Origin: Streptococcus oriscaviae
GTDB lineage: Bacteria; Bacillota; Bacilli; Lactobacillales; Streptococcaceae
Length of the DNA stretch: 64,000 bases
Direction: 5' to 3'
Assembly (NCBI RefSeq): GCF_018137985.1
Contig: NZ_CP073084.1
Span: forward strand, 682,001-746,000
Positions 26,728-36,024 of this stretch are shown one piece after another (positions within the stretch are counted from its first letter, which is position 1; each line of letters begins with the position of its first letter). The position numbers and the translations under genes are program-made. The notes below the pieces were generated by a model. That model saw only the letters and a list, made by a program, of their open reading frames with translations. It searched no databases and was not told the DNA's origin.

Positions 26728-28109
26728 CACATCCCTTCTACCCATTCTCTCACATCCACAAAGCGACCATGAATGGCCGCCGCTGCTGCCATGGCTGGGC
26801 TACAGAGGTGGGTTTTGGCCCCGAAGCCTTGGCGGTCTTCAAAGTTCCGATTGCTGGTGGAGGCACAGTGGACACCCTCTGGTACCTTATCTGGGTTCAT
26901 CCCCAGGCACATGGAGCATCCTGGATCCCGCCATTCAAAGCCGGCCTCCATGAAGATCTTGTCCAGCCCGAGGCTTTCCGCCGCCCGCTTGACCGGTCGT
27001 GAACCCGGCACTACAATAGCGGTCAGATTTGGGGCAATTTTCTTGCCTTTTACAAAGCTAGCGGCCAGTTTCAAATCGCTGAGTCTGGCATTGGTACAGG
27101 AGCCGATGAAGACATAGCCCAGCTCAATATCAGCTGGTTTTTGCCCAGGCTGCAAGTCCATATAAGCATAGGCCCGTTCATCATTCATATCCCTGATGGC
27201 TGGAAAGGCTTGGTCAAAAGATACGCCCATCGAAGGGTTGGTTCCCCAAGTCACCATGGGTGCCAGGTCCGACACATCCAGGGTAATCACCTTGTCATAG
27301 GTGGCATCCGCATCCGAGACCAAGGTCTTCCAATCCGCTACTGCCGCCTCAAAATCCTTAGGCACACAGGCCTTATCTTTCAGATAATCAAAGGTGGTCT
27401 GATCTGGGTTCATGATGCCGATTTTAGAGCCAAATTCGATAGACATATTGCAAATGGTCATGCGTTCTTCCATGCTGAGGGCATCTACTGCCTCTCCCAC
27501 AAATTCGGCTGCATAGCCAACTCCCAAAGCCACCCCGTGTTGGGCAATGAGGGCTAAAATATAATCCTTGGCATAGACGCCCTTGGGCGGACTACCAACA
27601 AAGCGAATCAAGAGTTTCTTGGGCTTGACCTGCCAGATGGTCTGGGTGGCGAAAACATGTTCCACCTCAGAGGTGCCAATGCCAAAAGCCAGGGCACCAA
27701 AAGCCCCGTGGGTGGCCGTATGGCTATCACCACAGACGATGAATTTCCCAGGCTGGGTTCGGCCTGTTTCAGGTCCAATCATGTGGACAATGCCCTGTTT
27801 CTCCGACCCATGGGCGGCATGGTCAATGCCAAATGCTAGGACATTTTCAGCCAACTTATCCATCTGAGCCTTGGAAATGGCATCCCGAATGTCAAAAATA
27901 TCCACCGTCGGGACATTGTGGTCAAAGGTTCCATAGGTCAAATCGGGTCTGCGAACCTTGCGCCCATTGTCTTTGAGACCTTGAAAGGCCTGGGGACTGG
28001 TCACCTCATGGATATAATGCTGGTCCACATACATGAGCTGGGGCTGGCCTAGTGTACCCGTCACGACATGGCGGTCCCACAGTTTATCAAAAATCGATTG
28101 TCCTGCCAT
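26727..28109 (-). CDS. leuC: 3-isopropylmalate dehydratase large subunit
   Basis: Aconitase-family large subunit, 460 residues, carrying the [4Fe-4S] cluster. Cluster cysteines are visible at [13 protein letters not shown] (about residue 340) and in [13 protein letters not shown] (about 400-412). The [21 protein letters not shown] motif (about 127-147) is intact. Works as a heterodimer with LeuD. Four bases separate it from the DUF1294 gene upstream. The long open frames on the opposite strand here are a by-product of base composition. Confidence 0.96.
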   Translation of the reverse strand: MAGQSIFDKLWDRHVVTGTLGQPQLMYVDQHYIHEVTSPQAFQGLKDNGRKVRRPDLTYGTFDHNVPTVDIFDIRDAISKAQMDKLAENVLAFGIDHAAHGSEKQGIVHMIGPETGRTQPGKFIVCGDSHTATHGAFGALAFGIGTSEVEHVFATQTIWQVKPKKLLIRFVGSPPKGVYAKDYILALIAQHGVALGVGYAAEFVGEAVDALSMEERMTICNMSIEFGSKIGIMNPDQTTFDYLKDKACVPKDFEAAVADWKTLVSDADATYDKVITLDVSDLAPMVTWGTNPSMGVSFDQAFPAIRDMNDERAYAYMDLQPGQKPADIELGYVFIGSCTNARLSDLKLAASFVKGKKIAPNLTAIVVPGSRPVKRAAESLGLDKIFMEAGFEWRDPGCSMCLGMNPDKVPEGVHCASTSNRNFEDRQGFGAKTHLCSPAMAAAAAIHGRFVDVREWVEGM

Positions 28110-28112
28110 CAG

Positions 28113-28382
28113 CTACCTCCACAGATAGTAAATAACCAAAATATCCACCGCGAGGCCCAGCAACCAAGCCAGCTTGAAGTAGAGTTTTTGAGTCTTGTGG
28201 TGGAAGAAATGCCCTCCCGCCCAGGCTCCCAGTCCACCAAAGAAAATAGCCATGGCCATCAGGGTCTTCTCTGGAATCCGATAGGCCTGTTTTCTGGCCT
28301 TGCCCTTGTCCAATCCATAGATAACAAAGACGACTAGGTTCCAAATTAAGAGAGCGAGACTGATGAGTTGTTGTACTGTCAT
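28113..28382 (-). CDS. DUF1294 membrane protein inside the leu operon
   Basis: An 89-residue protein with about three hydrophobic segments and the DUF1294 pattern FVIYGLDKGKARKQAYRIPE, AIFFGGLGAWAGGHFFHHKT and a final hydrophobic helix. Function unknown. It overlaps the leuB stop by 4 bp (ATGA) and lies 3 bp before leuC, so it must be translated with the leucine genes. Its presence within leu operons is, to my knowledge, usual in some streptococci, but no leucine-related role is known. Confidence 0.82.
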   Translation of the reverse strand: MTVQQLISLALLIWNLVVFVIYGLDKGKARKQAYRIPEKTLMAMAIFFGGLGAWAGGHFFHHKTQKLYFKLAWLLGLAVDILVIYYLWR

Positions 28383-29416
28383 AAATGATTGATAATAGCC
28401 TCAAGCATTTCTTGGGTTGAGGCGTTTCCTCCTAAATCTTGTGTCAATACGCCTGCCAAAAAGGCTGCTTCTACCGCCGCTTCAATGCGGTCAGCCCCTT
28501 CGCTTAGGCCAAAGGAATCACGTAGCATCATCGCAACAGATAGAATCATGCTGACAGGATTGGCAATGCCCTTTCCTGCAATGTCTGGAGCGGAACCATG
28601 AATCGGTTCATAAAGGCTAGGGCCGTCTACCGCATGGGAAGCCGACGGCATAACACCCAGAGTTCCCGAAAGAACACTGGCCTCGTCTGACAGAATATCC
28701 CCAAAGAGATTTTCTGTCACGATAACATCAAACTTGGCGGGATTGGTAATCATCAACATGGCTGCACTGTCCACCAACTGGTGTTCTAGGACTACATCTG
28801 GATAGTCTTCTGCTACCTGATCTGCAACCTGACGCCAGAGTTTAGAAGTCGCCAAAACATTTTGCTTGTCAATGCTGGTAACCTTCTTCTTGCGTTTTCT
28901 AGCTTCCTCAAAGGCTGTCCGCAAGATGCGATCAATTTCAGCTCGGCTGTACTCATTCACATCCCGGGCAAATTCCGTTTCAAGATGATGTTCGCCAAAA
29001 TAGATTCCTCCTGTTAATTCTCTCACAACTAGGAAATCTACACCAGCAATACGCTCTGGTTTTAAAGGAGAGAGGTGAGAAAGGGAGCCAAAAATCTTAA
29101 CAGGCCGAATATTGGCAAAGAGCCCCAGTTCCTTACGCAGGGCTAAGAGCCCCTGCTCAGGACGAATAGGCGCTTGATCATACTGGGGACTGCCAATAGC
29201 AGCAAGAAGAATCGCATCTGCCTGCTTAGCCGCAACCAGCGTTTTGTCAGGGAGAGGATGTCCAACTTGATCAATGGCTGCTCCTCCAAAAGCTTCTTCT
29301 TCCACTTGATAATCAAAGCCAATTTTCGGAGCAAGGCTGGCCAAGACTGCAAGACCAGCAGCCATAATTTCTGGGCCGATACCGTCACCAGCAAGGGCAA
29401 GAATTTTCTTGGTCAT
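28379..29416 (-). CDS. leuB: 3-isopropylmalate dehydrogenase
   Basis: NAD-dependent oxidative decarboxylase making 2-ketoisocaproate precursor in leucine synthesis, 345 residues. Conserved features are LALAGDGIGPEIM at the N-terminus, RELTGGIYFGEH (about residues 135-146), the metal-binding VTENLFGDILSDEASVLSGTLG (around 233-254) and the nucleotide segment HGSAPDIAGKGIANP (about 271-285). Second gene of the operon, 8 bp after leuA. Confidence 0.96.
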   Translation of the reverse strand: MTKKILALAGDGIGPEIMAAGLAVLASLAPKIGFDYQVEEEAFGGAAIDQVGHPLPDKTLVAAKQADAILLAAIGSPQYDQAPIRPEQGLLALRKELGLFANIRPVKIFGSLSHLSPLKPERIAGVDFLVVRELTGGIYFGEHHLETEFARDVNEYSRAEIDRILRTAFEEARKRKKKVTSIDKQNVLATSKLWRQVADQVAEDYPDVVLEHQLVDSAAMLMITNPAKFDVIVTENLFGDILSDEASVLSGTLGVMPSASHAVDGPSLYEPIHGSAPDIAGKGIANPVSMILSVAMMLRDSFGLSEGADRIEAAVEAAFLAGVLTQDLGGNASTQEMLEAIINHL

Positions 29417-29424
29417 AGTTTCTC

Positions 29425-30984
29425 CTATCTTGGCAATTCTTTAGCAGAAAGAGGTTTAGCAAACCCGCCTTCATTTTCCTTTTGAACCATGATATTGGCA
29501 TTGATATAGGCAATGGCCGCTGCTTTCAAAACATCAAAGTCAATACCGGTTGCATTAAAGATCGTATCGGTATCTACATTTTCCACCGACACATTCACTG
29601 CCGCTTGGGCATCAATGCCTTCTGTAATCGCATCAATGGTAAAGGCATCCAGTCGTACAGCATGATTGAAGAATTGATCAATCGCATTGAAGATGGCTTC
29701 GACAGAACCCTTGCCATCTGCCAGCAAATCAACCCTCTCATCTTCCTGATTGACCATGCTGACCGTCGCCGAAATGCTTTCGTCAGTGTTGGAAACCAAC
29801 TTGAGATCGGCAAAGTGGAATCCTTCAACATTTTCAACCGTCACCCCAACAACTAGCGCTCGAATATCTGCGTCTGTAATCTGCTTTTTCTTATCTGCCA
29901 AAACTTTGAATTTGGCAAAAAGGGTCTTGATTTCTGACTCGTCAAAGTCTAGTTGCAGCTCCTTCAACTTTTCAACAAAGGCATGGCGACCTGAAAGTTT
30001 CCCCAGAGGCAGTGAATTGGAGGCAAAACCGACCAGCTCTGGTGTGATAATTTCATAGGTAAGAGGATTTTTGAGAACTCCATCCTGATGGATACCCGAC
30101 TCATGAGAGAAGGCATTGCCCCCCACGACTGCCTTGTTTTTGGGAATGGGCAACCCTGAAAAGCGTGAAATCATTTGGGAAGTGTTCACTGTTTCGCTGA
30201 GTACAATTGGGCTTTCAATATCATAAAAGTCAGAACGGATGTTGAGAGCTACGGCCACTTCTTCTAGGGCGGCATTGCCAGCCCGTTCACCGATTCCGTT
30301 GACCGTTCCTTCCACACGGCCTGCCCCATTTTTGATAGCAGACAGGGTGTTGGCAACCGCCATACCAAGGTCGTTGTGGCAATGCGGGCTAAAGCGAATC
30401 TCGCGGTCGGACTGAACATGTTCAATCAAGTAGCGAAAAATATAGCCGTACTCTTCTGGAGTGGTAAAGCCGACTGTATCTGGAATGTTAATGTAGCTGG
30501 CTCCCGCATCAACTGCTGTCTGAACAACTTCTAGCAGAAAATCCAATTCTGTCCGAGTCGCATCCTCAGGTGAAAATTCAACTACTTCAAACTTGGAGCG
30601 AGCGTAGGAAACATGCTCTTTGATAGCCTCCAAGATTTCTTGCTTGGTCTTGTTGAGTTTGAACTCCCGGTGGATGGGACTGGTTGCGATAAAGACATGA
30701 ATCTGAGGGAACTTGGCATCCTTCAAGGCTTCATAGCAGGCATCGATATCTGACTTGACAGAGCGGGCTAGACCTGTGACCGCCGTTTTGGTCATCGTTT
30801 TAGCAATAGCCTGAACCGCCGCAAATGAGTCTGGACTTGCAGCAGGGAAACCTGCTTCAATAGCGGAAATCCCCCACTTCTCCAATTGCTTGGCAATGGC
30901 TACTTTTTCCTTGATTGAAAAATGAATACCCGGTGTCTGCTCGCCATCCCGAAGGCTGGTATCTAGAAACTCAACTGTACGCAT
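29425..30984 (-). CDS. leuA: 2-isopropylmalate synthase
   Basis: First enzyme of leucine synthesis: condenses acetyl-CoA with 2-ketoisovalerate. 519 residues, full length. The HMGL-like catalytic barrel starts with [16 protein letters not shown] and has the metal-binding [28 protein letters not shown] region (about residues 200-227); the C-terminal LeuA regulatory dimer domain (about 395-505), which binds leucine for feedback inhibition, is present. First gene of the operon, downstream of a leader-peptide attenuator. Confidence 0.96.
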   Translation of the reverse strand: MRTVEFLDTSLRDGEQTPGIHFSIKEKVAIAKQLEKWGISAIEAGFPAASPDSFAAVQAIAKTMTKTAVTGLARSVKSDIDACYEALKDAKFPQIHVFIATSPIHREFKLNKTKQEILEAIKEHVSYARSKFEVVEFSPEDATRTELDFLLEVVQTAVDAGASYINIPDTVGFTTPEEYGYIFRYLIEHVQSDREIRFSPHCHNDLGMAVANTLSAIKNGAGRVEGTVNGIGERAGNAALEEVAVALNIRSDFYDIESPIVLSETVNTSQMISRFSGLPIPKNKAVVGGNAFSHESGIHQDGVLKNPLTYEIITPELVGFASNSLPLGKLSGRHAFVEKLKELQLDFDESEIKTLFAKFKVLADKKKQITDADIRALVVGVTVENVEGFHFADLKLVSNTDESISATVSMVNQEDERVDLLADGKGSVEAIFNAIDQFFNHAVRLDAFTIDAITEGIDAQAAVNVSVENVDTDTIFNATGIDFDVLKAAAIAYINANIMVQKENEGGFAKPLSAKELPR

Positions 30985-31024
30985 AGACTTTTCTCCTTAC
31001 CTTTCATCTGCGGCCGTAAACTCG

Positions 31025-31080
31025 CATAAAAAATAAAAACATCTCACTTGAACCAAGCGAGATGTTCTTTCCCGCTTGGT
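31025..31080 (-). promoter_or_regulatory. leu operon attenuator: antiterminator and terminator
   Basis: On the minus strand, ACCAAGCG (fwd 31073-31080) pairs perfectly with CGCTTGGT (31052-31059) to form an antiterminator. The second arm is also part of the terminator stem AACATCTCGCTTG/CAAGTGAGATGTT (31038-31066, one G-T pair), which is followed by TTTATTTTTT. The two structures exclude each other. Further upstream GGGCTAGTGC pairs with GCATTAGTCC, overlapping the leader stop codon, and can act as a pause hairpin. Confidence 0.88.
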
Positions 31081-31108
31081 AAGCCAAACAGGACTAATGC
31101 TTCTAGCA

Positions 31109-31156
31109 CTAGCCCTTGCACCTCAACAACAAGTTTTGTGTATAAAGGTTCGCCAT
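31109..31156 (-). CDS. leuL: Leucine leader peptide
   Basis: A 15-codon frame on the minus strand, MANLYTQNLLLRCKG, starting at the ATG at 31154-31156 behind a strong RBS (CAAGGAGAAG) and ending TAG at 31109-31111. Four of its 15 codons are leucine, three of them consecutive TTG. It lies between the leu promoter and the attenuator hairpins and is far too short to be a normal gene. When charged leucyl-tRNA is scarce, ribosome stalling at the leucine run should favour the antiterminator; this mechanism is inferred from other leu/ilv attenuators. Confidence 0.87.
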   Translation of the reverse strand: MANLYTQNLLLRCKG

Positions 31157-31185
31157 TTGACTTCTCCTTGAGATAGATTGACCCT

Positions 31186-31214
31186 ATTGTACCCCTTTTT
31201 TTATGATGTGTCAA
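31186..31214 (-). promoter_or_regulatory. Promoter of the leu operon
   Basis: TTGACA (fwd 31209-31214), exactly 17 bp, TACAAT (fwd 31186-31191) on the minus strand, about 30 bp before the leader peptide ATG. Near-consensus sigma-A promoter. Confidence 0.85.
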
Positions 31215-31282
31215 GAATTTTCTGTAATGCGTGAATTGTCAGACAATTTTGCCTCAAAAAAAGATTCAGCAAAAACTGAATC

Positions 31283-31822
31283 TTAGTAGTCTGCCAAGGT
31301 TTCTTCTAGCCAGTTTAACTGCGCTCGATTGCGGACAATGGCCCGGTTTAAAATCAAGTAATGACCGTAGTTGGCCTGAACCTTTTCCTTAGAAGGAAAC
31401 AGCTCTTCTTTGCGGCTTTCTAAGTGACGCAAATGCTTCTTCAAAAGATCAATTTGACCTTCCAGCAAGATTGGAATCCGATCATCTTGCTTGCTTTGGA
31501 TAAAGAACATCTTCAGAGAGAAAATATCTTTTTGCAAAGGAGTTTCTCTATGAGGAATCGCCAGCCAGTCCTCCAACTCTGCACGTCCTGCATCGGTCAA
31601 ACTATAACGTTTTTCCTTGTCATTTCCTGGCACAGGGTAACAGGTTAGCCAGCCGTCAGCCACCATCCTCTTTAACTCCGGATAGACCTGACTGTGGGCC
31701 ACTTGCCAAAATTCGCTGATTTCTCTTTGGACATAGTCCGTGACCTGCTTGCCTGTGATATCGCTATCGCTTGCAACCATAATTCCTAAAATGATATGAG
31801 GTAAAATTCTTTGCTTCGGCAT
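31283..31822 (-). CDS. PadR family transcriptional regulator
   Basis: A 179-residue regulator. Residues about 3-80 form the PadR winged helix (ILPHIILGIMVASDSDITGKQV, FWQVAHSQVYPELKRMVADGWL) and residues about 90-178 the Vir-like helical dimerisation domain with KDIFSLKMFF and LESRKEELFP. PadR proteins often sense phenolics or drugs and repress neighbouring genes; the target is unknown. The ATG at 31820-31822 is chosen, one base after the udk stop; a GTG three codons earlier is possible. Probably cotranscribed with udk. Confidence 0.86.
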   Translation of the reverse strand: MPKQRILPHIILGIMVASDSDITGKQVTDYVQREISEFWQVAHSQVYPELKRMVADGWLTCYPVPGNDKEKRYSLTDAGRAELEDWLAIPHRETPLQKDIFSLKMFFIQSKQDDRIPILLEGQIDLLKKHLRHLESRKEELFPSKEKVQANYGHYLILNRAIVRNRAQLNWLEETLADY

Positions 31823-31823
31823 C

Positions 31824-32459
31824 TTAACCACGCTCTCTTAATATACTCTCCACCTTAGTAGTAATCAAGTCAATAGCCACGACATTGGACACACCTTCGG
31901 GAATGACCACATCGGCGTAGCGTTTCGTTGGCTCGATAAACTGATGATACATCGGTTTTACCACTGAGGTATATTGCTCAATGATACTATCCAAGCTCCG
32001 ACCACGTTCTTCCATATCCCTTTTTATCCGTCGAATAATCCGGATGTCGTCATCCGTGTCCACAAAAAGTTTGATATCCATTAGATCACGGAGGCGCTTG
32101 TCTTCTAAGACTAGAATCCCCTCCACAATGAACACATCCTGTGGCTCCTGACGGTAAGTCCTGTCTGAACGGGTGTGCTGGGTGTAATCATAAATCGGTA
32201 TTTCCACTGCGCGGCCTTTAAGCAACTCGTTGATATGATAGATCATCAAATCTGTGTCAAAAGCCAGTGGATGGTCGTAATTGGTCTTGATTCGCTCTTC
32301 GAAGGTTAAATGGGACTGATTCTTATAATAAGAGTCATGTTCAATCATCGAAATGCGAGCATCAGGAAAGCTATTTAGGATAGCACGAGAGACACTAGTC
32401 TTGCCTCCGCCTGAGCCACCCGTTACGCCAATAATAATTGGTTTTTGTGACATCATCAT
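31824..32459 (-). CDS. udk: Uridine kinase
   Basis: Phosphorylates uridine and cytidine in pyrimidine salvage; 211 residues. The P-loop [17 protein letters not shown] (about residues 10-26), the [10 protein letters not shown] and NYDHPLAFD motifs and the lid-region arginines ([16 protein letters not shown]) are intact. Three consecutive ATGs at the start make the exact initiator uncertain by one or two codons. Divergent from the oxidoreductase gene. Confidence 0.95.
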   Translation of the reverse strand: MMMSQKPIIIGVTGGSGGGKTSVSRAILNSFPDARISMIEHDSYYKNQSHLTFEERIKTNYDHPLAFDTDLMIYHINELLKGRAVEIPIYDYTQHTRSDRTYRQEPQDVFIVEGILVLEDKRLRDLMDIKLFVDTDDDIRIIRRIKRDMEERGRSLDSIIEQYTSVVKPMYHQFIEPTKRYADVVIPEGVSNVVAIDLITTKVESILRERG

Positions 32460-32536
32460 CTCCTTCTTTTTTCAATACTATTTTATCATGAAAAATGATA
32501 TAATGAAAAGAATAACACAATAAGAAGGGAAAAAAT

Positions 32537-33523
32537 ATGTTAAAACTAGGCATTATTGGCACCAGCGCCATCACACATAACTTTGTCACTGCCGCTCATG
32601 AAAGTCAAGGCTATCAACTTTCCGCTGTTTTTTCCCGTAGTTTGGATAAGGCAGAAGCCTTCGCAAAGAGCTATGGGAACCTGTCGCTTTTTACAGACTG
32701 GGCAGATTTCCTAGCTTCCGACTTAGACGTTATCTACATTGCCAGCCCAAATTCACTGCACTTTCACCAGGCAAAGGCGGTACTGGAAGCCGGCAAACAT
32801 GCTATCGTAGAAAAACCGATGGTTTCAACCCCTGCTGAATTGCATATCCTAAAAGACACCGCCGCCAAGCATCAGGTATTGGTTTTTGAAGCCGCCCGTA
32901 ACCACCACGAACCTGCCTTCCAACAGATCCGTAACTTTTTAACAGACAAAACTATCTTGGGAGCTTACTTTGGCTATGCCAAGTATTCATCCAAGATGCC
33001 CGAATTGCTTGCCGGACAGACTCCAAACGTCTTTTCTGCAGACTTTTCAGGCGGAGCCTTGATGGACTTAGGCATCTACCCCGTTTATGCTGCTGTTACT
33101 CTCTTTGGTAAGCCTCAAACAGCCACCTACAAGGCCAGTCAACTGCCAAGTTCCGTTGACCTGAGAGGAAGCGGTCAACTCTTCTATGATGGTTTTTATG
33201 TTACCATAGAGGCTGGTAAAAACATGACCAGCTACTTCCCTAGTGAAATTTATACCGACCAAGGAACTCTCACTCTCAATGCCTGCCAGCATATTCAGTC
33301 AGCTGTTTTTTGTTCCAATGACGGACAAGTGACCGAACTGGCGATTGACTTTGAAGTTGATACCATGCTAACAGAAGCGCAACACTTCGCCCAGGCTATT
33401 GAAAGGAAAGACCTAGAACTAGCCACAGACTGGCTGATTGCTGCCCAAGCTGTCCACGATACACTTTACACTATGCGCCAAGATGCGCAGATACAATTTA
33501 AGGCGGATTTAGATGTTAACTAA
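32537..33523 (+). CDS. Gfo/Idh/MocA family oxidoreductase
   Basis: A 328-residue NAD(P)-dependent sugar-type dehydrogenase. The Rossmann start is KLGIIGTSAITHNFVTAA, followed by IYIASPNSLHFHQAKAVLEAGKHAIVEKPM (about residues 69-98) with the catalytic EKP lysine, and GGALMDLGIYPVYAA (about 171-185) of the C-terminal domain. RBS AAGAAGGG upstream. Its last 11 bases overlap the DEAD-box gene, so the two are translated together. The substrate is unknown; similar streptococcal proteins are mostly uncharacterised. Confidence 0.87.
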   Translation: MLKLGIIGTSAITHNFVTAAHESQGYQLSAVFSRSLDKAEAFAKSYGNLSLFTDWADFLASDLDVIYIASPNSLHFHQAKAVLEAGKHAIVEKPMVSTPAELHILKDTAAKHQVLVFEAARNHHEPAFQQIRNFLTDKTILGAYFGYAKYSSKMPELLAGQTPNVFSADFSGGALMDLGIYPVYAAVTLFGKPQTATYKASQLPSSVDLRGSGQLFYDGFYVTIEAGKNMTSYFPSEIYTDQGTLTLNACQHIQSAVFCSNDGQVTELAIDFEVDTMLTEAQHFAQAIERKDLELATDWLIAAQAVHDTLYTMRQDAQIQFKADLDVN

Positions 33524-34595
33524 TTTACCCACTCCTTGGCAAGACCAATGGTCCCAGACTGGCTTCAGCCACTTCACTCCTATTCAAGAAAAGGTCTTTG
33601 AACCCATCTGTTCGGGCAAGAGTCTATTGGCCATCAGCCCGACAGGAACTGGAAAAACCTTGGCTTATCTATTGCCGAGCCTGCTGCAATTAAAACCCAA
33701 GAAAGCGCAACAACTTCTTATCCTAGCGCCTAACACGGAACTGGCAGGACAGATTTTTGAGGTTTGTAAAACTTGGGCAGAGCCGCTCGGTCTTACTACC
33801 CAACTCTTTCTATCAGGCTCTAGTCAAAAGCGACAAATTGAACGGCTCAAAAAAGGTCCAGAAGTCCTCATTGGCACTCCTGGCCGTATCTTTGAACTCA
33901 TCAAACTAAAAAAAATCAAAATGATGGCTGTTCATACCATTATTTTGGATGAGTTCGATCAGTTGCTCAGTGATTCTCAGTACCAGTTTGTAGAGAGAAT
34001 CTGTCACTACGCCCCACGCGACCATCAATTGATTTACATGAGTGCTACCGCCAAGTTTGACCGTTCCAAACTTCCTGCTGACCTTTTAACTCTGGACCTT
34101 TCTGACCAAGACTTGTCCACCATTCAGCACTATTACATGATGGTGGATAAACGCAGTCGTTTAGACATTCTTCGCAAGTTTGCTAATATCGAGGATTTTC
34201 GTGCCCTGGTCTTTTTCAACAGCCTATCCGACCTAGGTGCAGCAGAAGAACGGCTCCTATACAACCAAGCCACCGTTGTTTCCCTAGCATCAGATGTCAA
34301 TGTCAAATTCCGCAAAGTCATCATTGAACGATTTAAAAACAGGGAAATCCCCCTGCTTTTAGCAACAGACTTGGTAGCGCGTGGCATTGATATTGAACAC
34401 TTGGAATATGTCCTCAACTATGAAGTTCCCTTCGATAAGGAAGCCTACACTCACCGTGCTGGTCGAACTGGCCGTATGGGAAATGAAGGAATTGTCATTA
34501 CTCTGGTATCCAATCCTCAGGAACTCAAACAATTGAAAAAATTTGCTCCTGTCAGCGAAGTCGTTTTGAAGAATCAAGAACTTTATAAAAAATAA
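33513..34595 (+). CDS. DEAD-box type RNA helicase
   Basis: A 360-residue minimal helicase core without C-terminal extension. Motifs in order: Q motif near THFTPIQEKVFEP (about residues 20-32), Walker A SPTGTGKT (about 46-53), motif II as DEFD rather than DEAD, motif III SAT, motif V/VI ATDLVARGIDIEHLEYVLNYE and HRAGRTGRMG. It may help RNA unwinding in ribosome assembly or cold response, like CshB-type proteins. The D-E-F-D variant and short length place it in a streptococcal subgroup whose job is not defined. Confidence 0.88.
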   Translation: MLTNLPTPWQDQWSQTGFSHFTPIQEKVFEPICSGKSLLAISPTGTGKTLAYLLPSLLQLKPKKAQQLLILAPNTELAGQIFEVCKTWAEPLGLTTQLFLSGSSQKRQIERLKKGPEVLIGTPGRIFELIKLKKIKMMAVHTIILDEFDQLLSDSQYQFVERICHYAPRDHQLIYMSATAKFDRSKLPADLLTLDLSDQDLSTIQHYYMMVDKRSRLDILRKFANIEDFRALVFFNSLSDLGAAEERLLYNQATVVSLASDVNVKFRKVIIERFKNREIPLLLATDLVARGIDIEHLEYVLNYEVPFDKEAYTHRAGRTGRMGNEGIVITLVSNPQELKQLKKFAPVSEVVLKNQELYKK

Positions 34596-34612
34596 AATCC
34601 TACACCACACTC

Positions 34613-34665
34613 AAAAGGCTCAGAACCATGTTTCTTACAAAGAATTGGTTCTGAGCCTTTTTCTG
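34613..34665. terminator. Bidirectional terminator
   Basis: Arms AAAAGGCTCAGAACCA and TGGTTCTGAGCCTTTT, perfect 16 bp, 17-base loop, T-rich on both outer sides; between the helicase gene and gloA. Confidence 0.88.
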
Positions 34666-34677
34666 TTTTTGCCTCCA

Positions 34678-35061
34678 CTAATCTGCCCGAATCACTTCAA
34701 CCCGATAGCCATCTGGGTCTGTCACAAAATAATAGCGTCCTGGGCTGCCTGGAAGACCCTTGATGTCTGTCGTTGGATAGCCCATAGCCTTGTGCTTAGC
34801 GTTATCACCTTCCAAATCATCAGAAGAAAGGGCTAGATGAGAAAAACCATCGCCTACGATATAAGGGCCGTGATCGTAGTTATAGGTCAACTCAATTTCA
34901 AATTCATCACCAGGGAGCGCCAAGTAGACCAAGGTAAACTTGTGTTCTGGATAGTCCTTACGGCGGGTTTCCTTAAAGCCAAACCCTTCTTCATAGAACT
35001 TCTGAGATGCTTCCAAATTTTCAACACGCAAGCAGGCGTGTAACATTTTTTTACTTGCCAT
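34678..35061 (-). CDS. gloA: VOC family protein, lactoylglutathione lyase-like
   Basis: A 127-residue glyoxalase I-like metal enzyme that would convert the methylglyoxal-thiol hemithioacetal. It has the two beta-alpha-beta-beta-beta repeats of the VOC fold: MLHACLRVENLEASQKFYEEGFGF and later GFSHLALSSDD, ending in YFVTDPDGYRVEVI. The ATG at 35059-35061 with RBS AAAGGAGACG is preferred over one 16 codons upstream. Single gene between two other minus- and plus-strand units. Confidence 0.88.
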   Translation of the reverse strand: MASKKMLHACLRVENLEASQKFYEEGFGFKETRRKDYPEHKFTLVYLALPGDEFEIELTYNYDHGPYIVGDGFSHLALSSDDLEGDNAKHKAMGYPTTDIKGLPGSPGRYYFVTDPDGYRVEVIRAD

Positions 35062-35159
35062 TGTCGTCTCCTTTTTCTTTACTAGCTTCATTATAACATG
35101 AACCGACACTTTCGGTGGTACGAAAAAACTAGCCCATGATAGGCTAGTTGAACAGCATA

Positions 35160-35855
35160 TTATTCACCACCAAGGTAGTACTCAGCAGTAAGGTTTAATT
35201 TTTCGTCAAATTCGAAAACAAGTGGTGGGAAGTTTGGAATTTCCACATCCATGATTTCATCATCTGACAATTGTTTGATGTGTTTTACAAGGGCACGGAT
35301 AGAGTTACCATGGGCACCAACAAAAACATCTTGACCTGATTTAAGAGCAGGAGCAATCTTGTCTTCCCAGAAAGGAAGCGCGCGTTCCAAGGTTACTTTC
35401 AAGTTTTCTGCATCTGGAACTACTGAATCATCCAAAAGAGCGTAACGACGGTCAGTATGTGCTGAATACTCATCATCTTTAGCCATTGCTGGTGGCAAGG
35501 TATCGTAAGAACGACGCCAGATGTGAACTTGCTCATCACCGTATTGTTCTGCTGCTTCTGCCTTGTTTTTACCAGTCAAACCACCGTAGTGACGTTCGTT
35601 CAAGCGCCATGATTTTTCAACTGGAACCCACAGTTGGTCAGCTGCTTCAAGAGCCAAGTTTGTCGTTTTGATAGCACGTTTCAATACAGAAGTATAAGCT
35701 ACATCAAACTCAATACCTGCTTCTTTAATCAATTTGCCAGCGTCAATCGCTTGTTGTGTTCCTTTTTCAGACAAATCAACGTCAGCCCAACCAGTGAAAA
35801 GGTTAGCTTTGTTCCATTCAGACTCACCGTGGCGAGCAAAAACCAATTTTACCAT
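35160..35855 (-). CDS. gpmA: 2,3-bisphosphoglycerate-dependent phosphoglycerate mutase
   Basis: Glycolytic mutase interconverting 3- and 2-phosphoglycerate; 231 residues. The phosphohistidine motif is [27 protein letters not shown] (about residues 5-31); [14 protein letters not shown] and [15 protein letters not shown] (about 182-196) carry the other active-site residues. Single gene with strong codon bias, as expected for a highly expressed glycolytic enzyme. Its upstream side marks the left boundary of accessory region A. Confidence 0.97.
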   Translation of the reverse strand: MVKLVFARHGESEWNKANLFTGWADVDLSEKGTQQAIDAGKLIKEAGIEFDVAYTSVLKRAIKTTNLALEAADQLWVPVEKSWRLNERHYGGLTGKNKAEAAEQYGDEQVHIWRRSYDTLPPAMAKDDEYSAHTDRRYALLDDSVVPDAENLKVTLERALPFWEDKIAPALKSGQDVFVGAHGNSIRALVKHIKQLSDDEIMDVEIPNFPPLVFEFDEKLNLTAEYYLGGE

Positions 35856-35963
35856 TTAATGGATTCTCCTTTTATTTTTGAGGCTTCCCTCTTTTACCTT
35901 TCTATTTTACACAAAAAAACAAAAAAAAGCTAGCCTTTAGGTGATCTGACGCTCAGCAGTCTA

Positions 35964-35987
35964 TAAATCTGAGTTCATACGCCTTAT
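35964..35987. repeat. 24-bp direct repeat, copy 1
   Basis: The 24 bases beginning TAAATCTGAGTTC and ending GCCTTAT are identical to 37379-37402; three more bases before it match with one difference. This copy lies just after the terminator of the DUF6161-like gene. See copy 2. Confidence 0.95.
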
Positions 35988-36024
35988 AAAAACTCAAAAG
36001 ACGACCTAAAAGTGGCCGTCTTTT
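35987..36024 (-). terminator. Terminator of the DUF6161-like gene
   Basis: Stem AAAAGACGGCC/GGTCGTCTTTT (one mismatch, minus strand) directly at the stop codon, followed by TTTTGAGTTTTT. Confidence 0.75.

Noticed and set aside
26720-27867. Long plus-strand frames opposite leuC
   Set aside because: They mirror the codon structure of leuC, have no RBS and show no family features; shadows of a GC-richer gene.
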